Assembly (NCBI GenBank): GCA_964605235.1
Contig: CAZSBB010000008.1
Location: forward strand, 1-64,000
Origin: CAZSBB01 sp964605235
GTDB taxonomy: Bacteria > Planctomycetota > Phycisphaerae > Phycisphaerales > Phycisphaeraceae
Direction: 5' to 3'
Length of the DNA: 64,000 bases
Made by a program: the position numbers and the translations under genes. The number at the start of each line of letters is the position of its first letter. The first letter of the stretch is position 1. Below, piece after piece: positions 17,144-26,600 of this stretch. The notes under the pieces were generated by a model. The model was not told where the DNA came from and did not search any database. It saw nothing but the letters and a program-made list of their open reading frames with translations.

Positions 17144-18595
17144 ATGGTCAGCGCTGGCGCACATCCCATTTTGGCGGAACTGAAAGCCCTGGTGGGCCCC
17201 GACGGCCTGCTGGCGGATCCCAACGAACTGCGGGTTTACGAATGCGACGGCTTCACCATCGCCAAAGGCATGCCCCTGGCGGTCGTGTTCCCCCGCACCC
17301 CGGAACAGGCAGCGGCTTGCGTCAAAGCCATCGCCAAGCACGGCCTGGAACTGGTCCCGCGCGGCAGTGGCACCGGACTGGCGGGCGGCGGGGTGGCGTA
17401 CGAGCAGGGCGTGATCCTCTCCACCAGCCGCATGACCGAAATTGAAAGCATCAACCTCGCCGACCGCGTGGCGGTGGTGCAGGCGGGCGTGCGCAATCTG
17501 GCGCTCACCGACGCCCTGCAGGGCACCGGCCTGCGCTTCAGCCCAGATCCTTCCAGCCAGCGCGCCAGCACCATCGGCGGCAACGCTTCGACCAATGCCG
17601 GGGGCATCAACACCCTCAAGCATGGCGTCACCACCAATCACATCCTGGGCGCGGAACTCGTCCTCACCGACGGCTCGGTCGTGCGCACGCGCGCGAACGG
17701 CTGCTGCGACGGCATCGGCGCCGACCTGCCGGGCCTGCTCTGCGGCAGCGAAGGCACGCTGGGCATCATCACCCGGTTGTGGTGCAAGCTGGTGCCGGAC
17801 CCCCGCCATTTCCGCACGGTTTATGCCGTGTTCCAGCGCACCCAGGACGCCTGCAAAACCGTCGCCGATGTGGTGGCCGCCGGCATCCTGCCCACCAGCA
17901 TGGAGATGATGGACGGCGCGATGATCAAGGTCGTCGAGGCGGCGTTCCACTTCGGCTTCGACACCACCGCCGGCGCCCTGTTGCTGATTGAAGTTGATGG
18001 CGTGGAGCAGACGCTTGACGCGGAGATGGAGTCGATTGCCGACATCGCCCGCCGCAACGGCGCGACCGACATTCAGAAATGCTCCGACCCCGCGCGCCGG
18101 CTGGAACTCTGGAGCGCCCGCAAGAAAGCGTTCGGTGCGATCGGGCGCATCAGCCACAGCTATTGCACGCAGGACGCTTGCGTGCCGCGCTCGGTGCTGC
18201 CGCAGGTCATCGCGGAAGTCGGGCGCATCGGCGAAAAATATCAACTGAAAATCACCAACGTTTTCCACGCCGGCGACGGCAACATTCACCCCATCCTGCT
18301 GTTTGATGAAGCCGACCCGCAGCAGGTGCAACGGGTGATGCGCGCCAGCGAGGAAATCCTGCGGCTGTGCCTGAGCGTCGGCGGCACCATCACCGGCGAA
18401 CATGGCGTGGGCGTGGAAAAACTGCACCTGATGAAAGAGATGTTCAATCCCGCCACGCTCGACCTGTTCCTGCAGGTCAAGAAAACCTTCGACCCCCGCC
18501 AGCACTGCAACGACGCCAAGCTGATCCCCAGCGATCGCCTGGTGATCGAACTGCTCAAACCCACGGGCGCCAATGTGCCGGGGGGAGCGCTGTGA
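17144..18595 (+). CDS. glcD: glycolate oxidase FAD subunit GlcD
   Basis: A 483-aa FAD-linked oxidase. PRGSGTGLAGG (about residues 65-75) and GGNASTNAGG (about 147-156) form the FAD-binding PCMH domain; the C-terminal half has FHAGDGNIHPI and TGEHGVGVEK. It oxidizes glycolate (or a related 2-hydroxy acid) to glyoxylate together with GlcE and GlcF. Its TGA overlaps the glcE ATG by one base, indicating translational coupling. The frame is open upstream, but ATG 17144 is the first sensible start. Confidence 0.93.
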   Translation: MVSAGAHPILAELKALVGPDGLLADPNELRVYECDGFTIAKGMPLAVVFPRTPEQAAACVKAIAKHGLELVPRGSGTGLAGGGVAYEQGVILSTSRMTEIESINLADRVAVVQAGVRNLALTDALQGTGLRFSPDPSSQRASTIGGNASTNAGGINTLKHGVTTNHILGAELVLTDGSVVRTRANGCCDGIGADLPGLLCGSEGTLGIITRLWCKLVPDPRHFRTVYAVFQRTQDACKTVADVVAAGILPTSMEMMDGAMIKVVEAAFHFGFDTTAGALLLIEVDGVEQTLDAEMESIADIARRNGATDIQKCSDPARRLELWSARKKAFGAIGRISHSYCTQDACVPRSVLPQVIAEVGRIGEKYQLKITNVFHAGDGNIHPILLFDEADPQQVQRVMRASEEILRLCLSVGGTITGEHGVGVEKLHLMKEMFNPATLDLFLQVKKTFDPRQHCNDAKLIPSDRLVIELLKPTGANVPGGAL

Positions 18596-19770
18596 TGACC
18601 ACCGGCCAGATTCGTCCTGTCACCTGCGACGGCCCGGAAACGCTGCAAGACCTGGTGCGCGAAGCTCATGCCCAGCAGAGCGCGATTGTGGACTACGGCC
18701 GGGCTCACGCCGGTCTCGGCCATGCCGCGCCGCCCGAGCATTTCGCGCTGCAACTGGCGGGCGGCATCATCGAGCATTACGAGCGCGACCTGACCGTGCG
18801 CGTCGCGGGCGGCTGCACACTGGGCCTGCTGCGGGCGGCGCTCACGTCGACCGGCCAGTTCTGTCCCATTGATGCCGACGAAGACCTGACGCTCAGTGAA
18901 ATCATCAACCATCACGTCTACGGCCCACTGCGGGTGCGCTACGGCTCCGTGCGCGATCACCTGCTGGGCCTGGCGTTCATCGATGGCCAGGGCCGCGACA
19001 TTCGTGTGGGCGGGCGCACGGTCAAAAACGTCGCCGGCTACGACCTGACCCGATTCATGGTCGGCAGCCTCGGGGAAATGGGTCTGCTGCACGAAGCCAC
19101 GCTGCGGACGTATGCCATTCCCCAGCAGGTCGCCCTGGCGCAGGTGCGCGTGGCTGATCCCACGCAACTGGATGCCGCGCTGACCGACTGGCTGCTCAGT
19201 GATGCCGCGCCGACCACGCTGGCGCTGACGCACACCGCCGAGGGTTGGCAGGCGACCGTGGGCTACTTCGGGCGCGAAGAAGCCTGTGCCGTGCAGGGCG
19301 AGGCGCTGGGCCGCTTTGTCGCACTGCATGAAGGTCTGGAACTGACTGACAAACGCACCACCGACCTGGCGGGATATTTCGACTGGTCGGCGCGGCTGCG
19401 GGCATGGCGGCGCAGCAGCAGCGCAGTGGTGAAGGTGATCGTGCCGCCGTCATGCACCGGACAGGTCGCCCAGTTGGGTGCTGAACTCAAGCTCATCGTC
19501 GAAGCGCTGCCCGCGCATGGCTGCGTGTTTCTCGGCGGAGCAATCGACGCCGCCGCCGCGCGTCAGCTTGATGAACGTCTGCTGGCGCTGCTGGCGCAAT
19601 TGGGCGGGATGCGGGCGTGGATGCACCGCCCCGAGGATGCCCAGGAGCTGGCGCCCTTCGCTCCGGTGCAGAGCGATTGGCCCATGCTCAGGCAGTTGAA
19701 GCAAACACTCGACCCGGGCTGGCTGTTCAATCCCGGTCGCTTGCTGGCGCGGGAGGGTTGGACGTCGTGA
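18595..19770 (+). CDS. glcE: glycolate oxidase subunit GlcE
   Basis: A 391-aa FAD-binding subunit, shorter in its FAD half than GlcD as is normal. GGRTVKNVAGYDLTRFMVGSLG (about residues 140-161) is the typical GlcE signature. The C-terminus ends in DPGWLFNPGR, usual for this family. The start overlaps the glcD stop (TGATG) and the end overlaps the glcF start (GTGA), so all three are one translational unit. Confidence 0.92.
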   Translation: MTTGQIRPVTCDGPETLQDLVREAHAQQSAIVDYGRAHAGLGHAAPPEHFALQLAGGIIEHYERDLTVRVAGGCTLGLLRAALTSTGQFCPIDADEDLTLSEIINHHVYGPLRVRYGSVRDHLLGLAFIDGQGRDIRVGGRTVKNVAGYDLTRFMVGSLGEMGLLHEATLRTYAIPQQVALAQVRVADPTQLDAALTDWLLSDAAPTTLALTHTAEGWQATVGYFGREEACAVQGEALGRFVALHEGLELTDKRTTDLAGYFDWSARLRAWRRSSSAVVKVIVPPSCTGQVAQLGAELKLIVEALPAHGCVFLGGAIDAAAARQLDERLLALLAQLGGMRAWMHRPEDAQELAPFAPVQSDWPMLRQLKQTLDPGWLFNPGRLLAREGWTS

Positions 19771-21197
19771 GTCAGGCCGAAGCATCCGTCACGCTCAAAG
19801 TCATCTCCGGGCTCGGCGCCGGCGCGCCCGCTGCCGCCGGCTGCGCTCAACCGGGAGCACATTCCGGGGGGCATCATGCGGACCTGCAACTGGACCCGCG
19901 CACCTTCAGCCGGGCGCTTGATTGCGTGCACTGCGGGCTGTGTCTGCCGGCGTGTCCGACCTACACCCAGAACGGTCTGGAAGCCGATTCGCCGCGCGGC
20001 CGCATTTACCTGATGAAAGGCCTGGCGACCGGCGCCGTGCGCGCCACCGATTCCGTGCTGCATCACCTGGACCTGTGCCTCGATTGCCAGGCGTGCGAGA
20101 CCGCCTGCCCGTCAGGCGTCAAGTACCACGAGCTGATCGAAGAAACCCGCGCCCGCTTCACCCCGCACCGCAAGTTCAAGCTCAGTGAACGGCTGATGCG
20201 CTGGATCTTCCTGAACCTCTTCACCGCGCCGGGCCTGCTGAAAGTCACGCTGCTGCCGGCGCGGCTGCTGCAGAAAATCGGCCTGTGGCAACCGCTGACC
20301 CATCTCACCGGCGGGTTGCTGCCCTTTGAATTCCGCAAGATGCAGCAGATGCTCCCTCCCAAGGGCCCGCTGTGGGAAAAAAACCTGGCGGAGTACTACC
20401 CGCCCACCGCCCACACCAAACCCGACGGCTCGCCCCGGGCGCGGGTGGTGTTCTTCCCCGGCTGCGTCGGCGAAGTGCTGTTTCAGGAAGTCAATCGCAA
20501 AGCCATCCGCGTGCTGCAGCATCTGGGGTGCGAGGTGCGCGTGCCCCGGTCGCAAGCCTGCTGCGGCGCCATTCACCACCACGCCGGCGACGATGAAGGC
20601 GCGCGTAAGCTCGCCCGGCGGAACATCGACCTGCTGTTCCCCATCGACGGCAAGCCGCTGCCGTGCGATTACATCGTCAACACCATCTCCGGCTGCGGGG
20701 CAGCGCTCAAGGATTACGACCATCTGCTGCGCGACGATCCGGTTTTCGCCGAGCGCGCCAAAGGCTACACCCGGCTGGCGCGCGACATCACGGAAGTGGT
20801 GATGGCACTGCAGCCGCCCAAACCGCCCCACCGCGTGGAGCGCACGGTCACTTTCCACCATGCCTGCCATCTGGTGCATGCCCAGAAAGTCAGCCAACCG
20901 CCATTGAAAATGCTGCAGATGATCGACGGCCTGACCGTCAAGCCGCTGATGGAAGCGGACATGTGCTGCGGCGCCGCGGGCACGTACAACCTCACCCAGC
21001 CGGAGATGGCGACCCAACTGGGCGAACGCAAGATCGGCCACATCGAGCGCACCGGCGCGGGCACCTGCGTCACCGGCAACGTCGGCTGCGCCATGCAGAT
21101 CGAATCCGAAGCCAACCGTCTGGGCGTGCACCTCACCACCGAACATCCGATCGAACTGCTGCACGAAGCGTACTTCGGGCGCGATGCGAAGTCGTAA
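19767..21197 (+). CDS. glcF: glycolate oxidase iron-sulfur subunit GlcF
   Basis: A 476-aa electron-transfer subunit. Two 4Fe-4S ferredoxin motifs are present: CVHCGLCLPACP (from Cys53) and CLDCQACETACP (from Cys104). These are followed by two CCG cysteine-rich domains (CCGAIHHHAG and MCCGAAGTYN), as in GlcF/heterodisulfide-reductase-type proteins. GTG 19767 overlaps the glcE TGA. It presumably passes electrons from GlcDE to the quinone pool. A palindromic repeat follows directly. Confidence 0.93.
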   Translation: MSQAEASVTLKVISGLGAGAPAAAGCAQPGAHSGGHHADLQLDPRTFSRALDCVHCGLCLPACPTYTQNGLEADSPRGRIYLMKGLATGAVRATDSVLHHLDLCLDCQACETACPSGVKYHELIEETRARFTPHRKFKLSERLMRWIFLNLFTAPGLLKVTLLPARLLQKIGLWQPLTHLTGGLLPFEFRKMQQMLPPKGPLWEKNLAEYYPPTAHTKPDGSPRARVVFFPGCVGEVLFQEVNRKAIRVLQHLGCEVRVPRSQACCGAIHHHAGDDEGARKLARRNIDLLFPIDGKPLPCDYIVNTISGCGAALKDYDHLLRDDPVFAERAKGYTRLARDITEVVMALQPPKPPHRVERTVTFHHACHLVHAQKVSQPPLKMLQMIDGLTVKPLMEADMCCGAAGTYNLTQPEMATQLGERKIGHIERTGAGTCVTGNVGCAMQIESEANRLGVHLTTEHPIELLHEAYFGRDAKS

Positions 21198-21203
21198 CGC
21201 AGT

Positions 21204-21360
21204 TTTTTTGCCACGGATGAACCCGGATTTGTTGATTTGATGATTTTAGATTTGTTGATGTGAACGGACTGCACTTCGCAATCCGACCTTACATCTCCAA
21301 ATCAAAAATCATCACATCAACAAATCCCAGATCGTTTCATCTGTGTTCATCCGTGGCAAT
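21204..21360. repeat. palindromic intergenic repeat, family A degenerate copy
   Basis: The outer arms are GCCACGGATGAACCCGGAT on the left and the inverse of GCCACGGATGAACACAGATG on the right. Inner arms read TTTGTTGAT/ATCAACAAA and GATGATTTTAGATTTG/CAAATCAAAAATCATC. It is related to the element at 2523-2716 by the GGATGAACACAGATG core, but the inner part differs and is AT-rich. Its right arm overlaps the last seven codons (21337-21357) of the convergent amidohydrolase gene. Confidence 0.75.
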
Positions 21361-22293
21361 ATTGCCTTCATGCAGCGCCCGCACCGACGCCAGATTGACG
21401 TAGCGCGGGCAATCGGGATGCACCCACGGAATATCGGGGTATTGCTGGGCGTAGCGCAGCGGCTGGGTGAGCGGGTGGTACAGCTCCGGGCGGCGCTGAT
21501 GCGCCATGCGATGGTGCTTGCGCAGGGCGCGCAGGCGGTCCAGATGCAGAGCGGCATGCACCACGCCTTCGCCGCGCTGGGGCAGGCGCGGGTACATGCG
21601 GCTTTCCTCCCGCTGCGTGGTGGCGCCCGGCGAGGCGATGCCATCAAGGTATTCGCCATACAGGGGCTCGGCGAAGCCGGTGTTGTAGCCGTCGCTGACA
21701 TTGGAGCCGACGATGACCGCATAGCTCTGCGCAGCCGCCAGCGCCATGCTGTCCTGGAGCATGCTGCTGCGCCCGTTGATCCACAGAATGATTTCCGCCC
21801 CGGCGGCGGCGGTGCAGCCCCAGCTTTCGGGGAACAGGCCGTCGTAGCATTGGATGATGCCGACGGCGCCAAAGTCCAGCTCGAAACTGACGAAGCGGTC
21901 GCCCAGTTCCCCCATGGCTTCGGCGTCATCGCCCGGGAGCGGCGGCCACCAGTACGGCGCGATGCCCGCTGCCGGATGCACCTTGCGGTAGTCGCCCACG
22001 ATCTGCCCATCGCGGCCGAACAGCAGCGCGGTGGTGGTGTGCCGGCCGGCGGGCAGGGCTTCGATCAAACCCGCCACGGCATACATCCGATGCTCGGCGG
22101 CGAGCTGGGCAAAGGCGCGCACCGTGGCGTGCGTGCGCGGGATCAGGCGCCCCAGGCAATACTCGGGAAACGCGATCAGGTCGCTGCCCGCCGCTTGCGC
22201 GGACGCGAACCCTGCTTTGAATGACGCCAGCTTCTCGGCGGGATCAGGGCGTTCGGGCAACTGCACCAGCGTCATCCGGGCGGTCGGGGACAT
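21337..22293 (-). CDS. carbon-nitrogen hydrolase (nitrilase superfamily)
   Basis: A 318-aa amidohydrolase. The Glu-Lys-Cys triad is intact: Glu44 in AFPEYCLG, Lys104 in DYRKVHP and Cys149 in IIQCYDG. Such enzymes hydrolyse amides, carbamoyls or nitriles; the substrate is not evident. The final residues (ATDEHR, stop at 21337) are encoded by the arm of a palindromic repeat, so the native C-terminus seems to have been replaced or extended. ATG 22293 has CGGAG about 9 nt upstream. It is divergent from the lipoprotein gene at 22439. Confidence 0.87.
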   Translation of the reverse strand: MSPTARMTLVQLPERPDPAEKLASFKAGFASAQAAGSDLIAFPEYCLGRLIPRTHATVRAFAQLAAEHRMYAVAGLIEALPAGRHTTTALLFGRDGQIVGDYRKVHPAAGIAPYWWPPLPGDDAEAMGELGDRFVSFELDFGAVGIIQCYDGLFPESWGCTAAAGAEIILWINGRSSMLQDSMALAAAQSYAVIVGSNVSDGYNTGFAEPLYGEYLDGIASPGATTQREESRMYPRLPQRGEGVVHAALHLDRLRALRKHHRMAHQRRPELYHPLTQPLRYAQQYPDIPWVHPDCPRYVNLASVRALHEGNIATDEHR

Positions 22294-22438
22294 GGCAAAA
22301 ACTCCGCATATACATCGTCATCTTCAACACCGACAGCAGTATAGCTGCCGCCCGGGCATACTGGACAAGCGCAACCACCGCGGCGATCATGCCCCAAACT
22401 GCATCGTTGTACCGAGCCAATCACGGAGGATGGACCTC

Positions 22439-22585
22439 ATGCGACACCGATGGATCCTGCTGCTGACGCTCAGCGCCGTGTTGATGAGCCTGCTGGGGTG
22501 CAACACGTGGCGCGGCTTTGGCAAGGATATCGAAACGTTCGGCCAGTCGATGCAGAAGCAACCCGCGCCGCAGGAAGATGACTGA
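22439..22585 (+). CDS. entericidin-like small lipoprotein
   Basis: A 48-aa peptide with a lipoprotein signal (RHRWILLLTLSAVLMSLLGC), in which LLGC is the lipobox. The mature part CNTWRGFGKDIETFGQ resembles the EcnA/EcnB entericidin family (CNTxxGxGxDI). Entericidins are envelope lipoproteins first described as a toxin/antidote pair; here only one is seen. ATG 22439 has GGAGG 9 nt upstream; the in-frame ATG 22430 lies too close to the same site. Confidence 0.78.
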   Translation: MRHRWILLLTLSAVLMSLLGCNTWRGFGKDIETFGQSMQKQPAPQEDD

Positions 22586-22644
22586 ACCATGCCCGCGCTC
22601 AGCCGGCGCGACTGTTCCGGACCCACCCGTCAAAAGGACCGATC

Positions 22645-23232
22645 ATGCATCCAGCGCTCAATCGCAACACCTTCCTGGTTCGTGAAAAAGTGGGGATGTT
22701 CAAGGCGTCGAACAATTTCGATGTGTTCGACGTGGAAACCGGGCAGCAGGTGCTCCAGTGCCGCGAGCCGAATCTGGGATTCTTCACCAAGCTGCTGCGT
22801 TTCACGGATTACAAGCGCATGACGCCGTTCGACGTGCACATCACCACGCCTGACGGGCAGCCGGTCCTGCGGGTCAAGCGCGGAGTCACGCTGTTCCTCT
22901 CGCGCGTGCGGGTGCTGGATGAAGCCGACCAGCCGGTGGGTGGTTTCAAGCAGAAGTTCTGGTCCATCGGCGGCAAGTTCGATGTGCTGGACGATCAGGA
23001 CCAGCCGGTGTGCACGCTGGCGGGCAAGTGGACTGGCTGGGAGTTTCGCTTCCTGGCGGGACAGGAGGAATACGCCCAGGTGACCAAGAAGTGGGCGGGG
23101 CTGGGCAAGGAACTGTTCACCAGCGCGGACAACTACGTGTTGTCGATCTCCCCGGACCTGCCGACGGACCACCCGGCGCGGCAACTGATCTTCGCGGCGG
23201 TCATGTGCATCGACATGGTGCTCAAGGAATAG
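22645..23232 (+). CDS. scramblase/LURP-one-like protein (tubby-like fold)
   Basis: A 195-aa soluble-looking protein. The N-terminus NRNTFLVREKVGMFKASNNFDV and repeated short beta segments (YDIFD-like FDVFDVETGQ, KFDVLDDQDQPV) match the phospholipid-scramblase-related/LURP-one (DUF567) group with a tubby C-terminal-like barrel. No catalytic activity is established for bacterial members. ATG 22645 has AAAGGACC upstream. It lies 59 bp after the entericidin-like gene and may share its transcript. Confidence 0.78.
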   Translation: MHPALNRNTFLVREKVGMFKASNNFDVFDVETGQQVLQCREPNLGFFTKLLRFTDYKRMTPFDVHITTPDGQPVLRVKRGVTLFLSRVRVLDEADQPVGGFKQKFWSIGGKFDVLDDQDQPVCTLAGKWTGWEFRFLAGQEEYAQVTKKWAGLGKELFTSADNYVLSISPDLPTDHPARQLIFAAVMCIDMVLKE

Positions 23233-23665
23233 TCCCCGCACTCCCGCCCCCCGAAACCTGCTGGTGGAATGAGTTCCCGCCCTCACGGGGGCAATGGCTG
23301 CGCAAGCGTATGACCTGGTGGATACGCACAGCGGGGTTTCCACGCTGCGGTGGAGTGGGCGCGCGCGACAAAAGCGCCTGATCGACATAAGCCGCACAAA
23401 CCCACCATGACGCCGACAATCAGGCGAATCCACCCGGCATTTTATTGCTGGCGGTCCCTGACGGGGGGATACTCAACAGCTTGGAGAGACGCCGTGGCGC
23501 TGCGTAAATGCGCCCAGCGCTGGGACTACACCAAACGCACGCCATCGTGCTTCCGGGCATGGCCGCGCCCTGCGGGGAGCCATGCGCCCGGCTGGGGAGT
23601 CCAGCCGCGGTTGTGAAGTGCCGGCTTGGGGACCAGGCCGGTGGATGGACGACAGGAGGGTTGCT
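23233..23665. other. 433-bp leader region with two stem-loops before the LEPR protease
   Basis: No gene is supported here. Near the 3' end two compact stem-loops follow each other: 23590-23606 (GGCTGG, loop GGAGT, CCAGCC) and 23621-23641 (CCGGCTTGG, loop GGA, CCAGGCCGG). They lie just upstream of the Shine-Dalgarno AGGAGG at 23654-23659. They could be part of a structured leader of the protease mRNA. No known riboswitch class was recognised. Confidence 0.4.
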
Positions 23666-26600
23666 TTGGATTGGACAGCTTTTCTCGGATGGTGGCGGGC
23701 GCGGCTAGGGCCCCGGGTGCGACGCATCGCCCGGCAACAGCGGCGGCGCGCACGCACCACCGCCTGGCGCTACGCGCGTCCACAACTCGAACAGCTTGAA
23801 CCGCGCCAACTCATCACCGGCGTCACCGCTGCGGATGCACCCCAGCCGGCGCTGCAAAGCGTCGTCGTTGATTTCACCACGGTGGCGGTGCAGTCCTACG
23901 GCGGGAACGCCCAGGACGTCTCCAAAACCGCCTCCATCACCAACGGCGGACAGACGCTGACCCTCACCGGCAACACCTGGAAGAAGATCGCCCTCAACTA
24001 CACGGTCACCGCGGAGACCATCCTCGAATTCGACTTCACCAGCAGCAAGCAGGGCGAAGTGCAGGGCGTGGGTTTCGACACGGACGACACCTTGTCGCCC
24101 GAGACTTTTTTCAAGGTCAGCGGCACCCAGACCTGGGGCATCACCAACTACGCCACCTACGTCACCGGCAGCGGAACCACGCATTACAAGATCACCGTCG
24201 GGCAATTCTTCACCGGCGGCTTCAGCTATCTGACCTTCGGCAACGACCACGATGTCAGCAAGCCCGACAGCTTCGGCAGTTTCAGCAACGTGATGCTTTA
24301 CGAAGCCAGCGCCGGCGCGCCGGGGTCCGGCACGCCGCAGGACAGCGACGCGCCCGCCCTCAACTTCAACACCACGCCGGTGGTCGCTCAGGGCGGCTCC
24401 AGTCAGGATGTCACCGGCATCGTCAGCGTGCAGGATGCCGGCGCCACGCTCTACCTCAACGGCAACCGCTGGAAAGCGGTGTCCCTGCCTTACAACGTGA
24501 CCGCGAACACCATCCTGCAGTTCGACTTCAAATCCAACTTCCAGGGCGAAGTGCAGGGCATCGGCTTCGACAGCGACAGCACGCTTTCGCCTGAATGGTT
24601 CTTCCAGGTCTTCGGCACGCAGGCGTGGGGCATCACCAGCCAGCACGATTATGCAGGGTCCTTTGGCCAGTGGAAGACGTACACCTTCCGGGTGGGCGAC
24701 TACTTCACCGGCAGCTTCAACCGGCTGGTCTTGGGCAATGATCACGATGTCGCCAACCCCACCGGCGAAAGTTATTTCCGCAATGTGAAGGTTTACGAAG
24801 ACGGCAGCGCTCCGGTGGAGCCGACCTCCTCCGTGCCGCCGCCGGCTGCGCCGACGGACGTCACCCCCTTCGATTTCCGCACCGCAGCGCTTTCGGTGTA
24901 CGACCCGGCGCAGAACCTCACCGGCGGCAGCGAAGTGCTCGACGGCGGCGCCACGCTGCACATCGCCGGCAACACCTGGCGCAAGATCGCCCTGCCCTAC
25001 ACCGTCACCGCCGACACCATTCTGGAATTCGACTTCTACTCCACCAGCGAAGGCGAAGTGCACGGCATCGGTTTCGACACCGACAACGCCCTGTCCGGCG
25101 AAAACTTCTTCCGGGTCTACGGCACGCAGAACTGGGGCATCGGCTATCACGACGACTACACCGGCGGCGGGCAGTGGCGGCATTACCGCATCCGCGTGGG
25201 CGATTTCTTCACCGGTTCGTTCCAGTACCTGATGCTCGCCAACGATCACGACGTCGCCAACCCCACCGCCCAGAGCTACTACGCCAACGTCGCGGTGTAT
25301 GAGGAGACCGCCGGCGCAGAACCCGTGCCCGGCAGCGCCCCGGCCGCCCCGGCGGCGCCCGGCGGCCTGAGCACGCTCAACTTCAATAACCTCAATGTCG
25401 TGTCCTACGGCGGGTCCGCGCAGGATGTCGTCAGCGCGGTCACCGTCACCGACGCCGGCCGGACGCTGTATGTCGCGGGCAACACCTGGAAGAAGATCGC
25501 CCTGCCCTACACCGTCACCGCCGACACCATTCTGGAATTCGATTTCTACAGCGATTTCCAGGGCGAAGTGCAGGGCCTGGGCTTTGACAACAACGACGAA
25601 CTGTCGCCCGAGTACTTCTTCCAGGTCTACGGCACCCAGTCCTGGGGTTTCGGGCAGCACAACAACTATGTCAAAGGCGACGGCTGGAAGCACTACCGCA
25701 TCCGCGTGGGTGACTTTTTCACCGGCAACATGACCCACCTGACCATCGGCATGGACTTCGATGTGCCCATTCCCATCGGGGAAAGCTATTTCGCCAACGT
25801 GGCGATCTACCAGGAAAACGGCTCGGGCCACGCCGGCGCGATTCCCGCCCCGGCCGCCACCGGCACCGTCCTTGATTTCAGCGCCCAGACCATCACCAGC
25901 TACGACGGCGTGAACCAGGACGTCACCGGCACGTACGATCTGCACGACGCCGGCCGGACCCTGCACCTGACCGGCAACACCTGGAAAAAGATCAGCCTGC
26001 CCACCACCATGACGCCCGCCACGGTGCTGGAGTTCGACTTCCGCACCGGCAGCGGCGGCGAAGTGCACGGCATCGGCTTCGACACCGACGACGCCCTGAG
26101 CGCCGCCGGCTTCATCCAGGTCTACGGCTCACAGAACTTCGGCATCACCACCCAGAAAAACTATGCCCCCACCGGCTGGGTCCACTACCGCATCGAAGTG
26201 GGCAAACTCCTCGCCGGCAGCTTCAATTACCTCGTCTTCGCCAGCGATCACGACATCGCCAATCCCACCGCCGAGAGCTACTACGCCAACGTCCGCGTGT
26301 TTGAAGATCCCAACCTCATTCCCCCCGCCGGCAACACGCCGCCCGATGCCGGCAGTACGCCGACGCTCGATCTGGACAACTACGCCATCACCGCTTTCGC
26401 CGGCCAGGAACTCGACGGCGGCAACGGCGTCGTGCAGGACAACGGCGCCACGCTGCATCTGACCGGCAACACCTGGAAACAGATCGCCCTGAACTATCAG
26501 GTCACCGGCGACACCATTCTGCAATTCGACGTCAAAATCCTCGCCGAAGGCGAAGTGCAGGGCATCGGCTTCGACTTCGACAACGACATCTCCGACAACC

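Noticed and set aside
23645..23665. ATG start for the LEPR protease
   Set aside because: The good AGGAGG lies after this ATG and correctly spaced before TTG 23666, so the upstream start is unlikely.
23705..26068. 787-codon minus-strand frame across the LEPR protease gene
   Set aside because: It mirrors the repeat modules of the plus strand; Val/Gly/Asp-rich with no domain signature.
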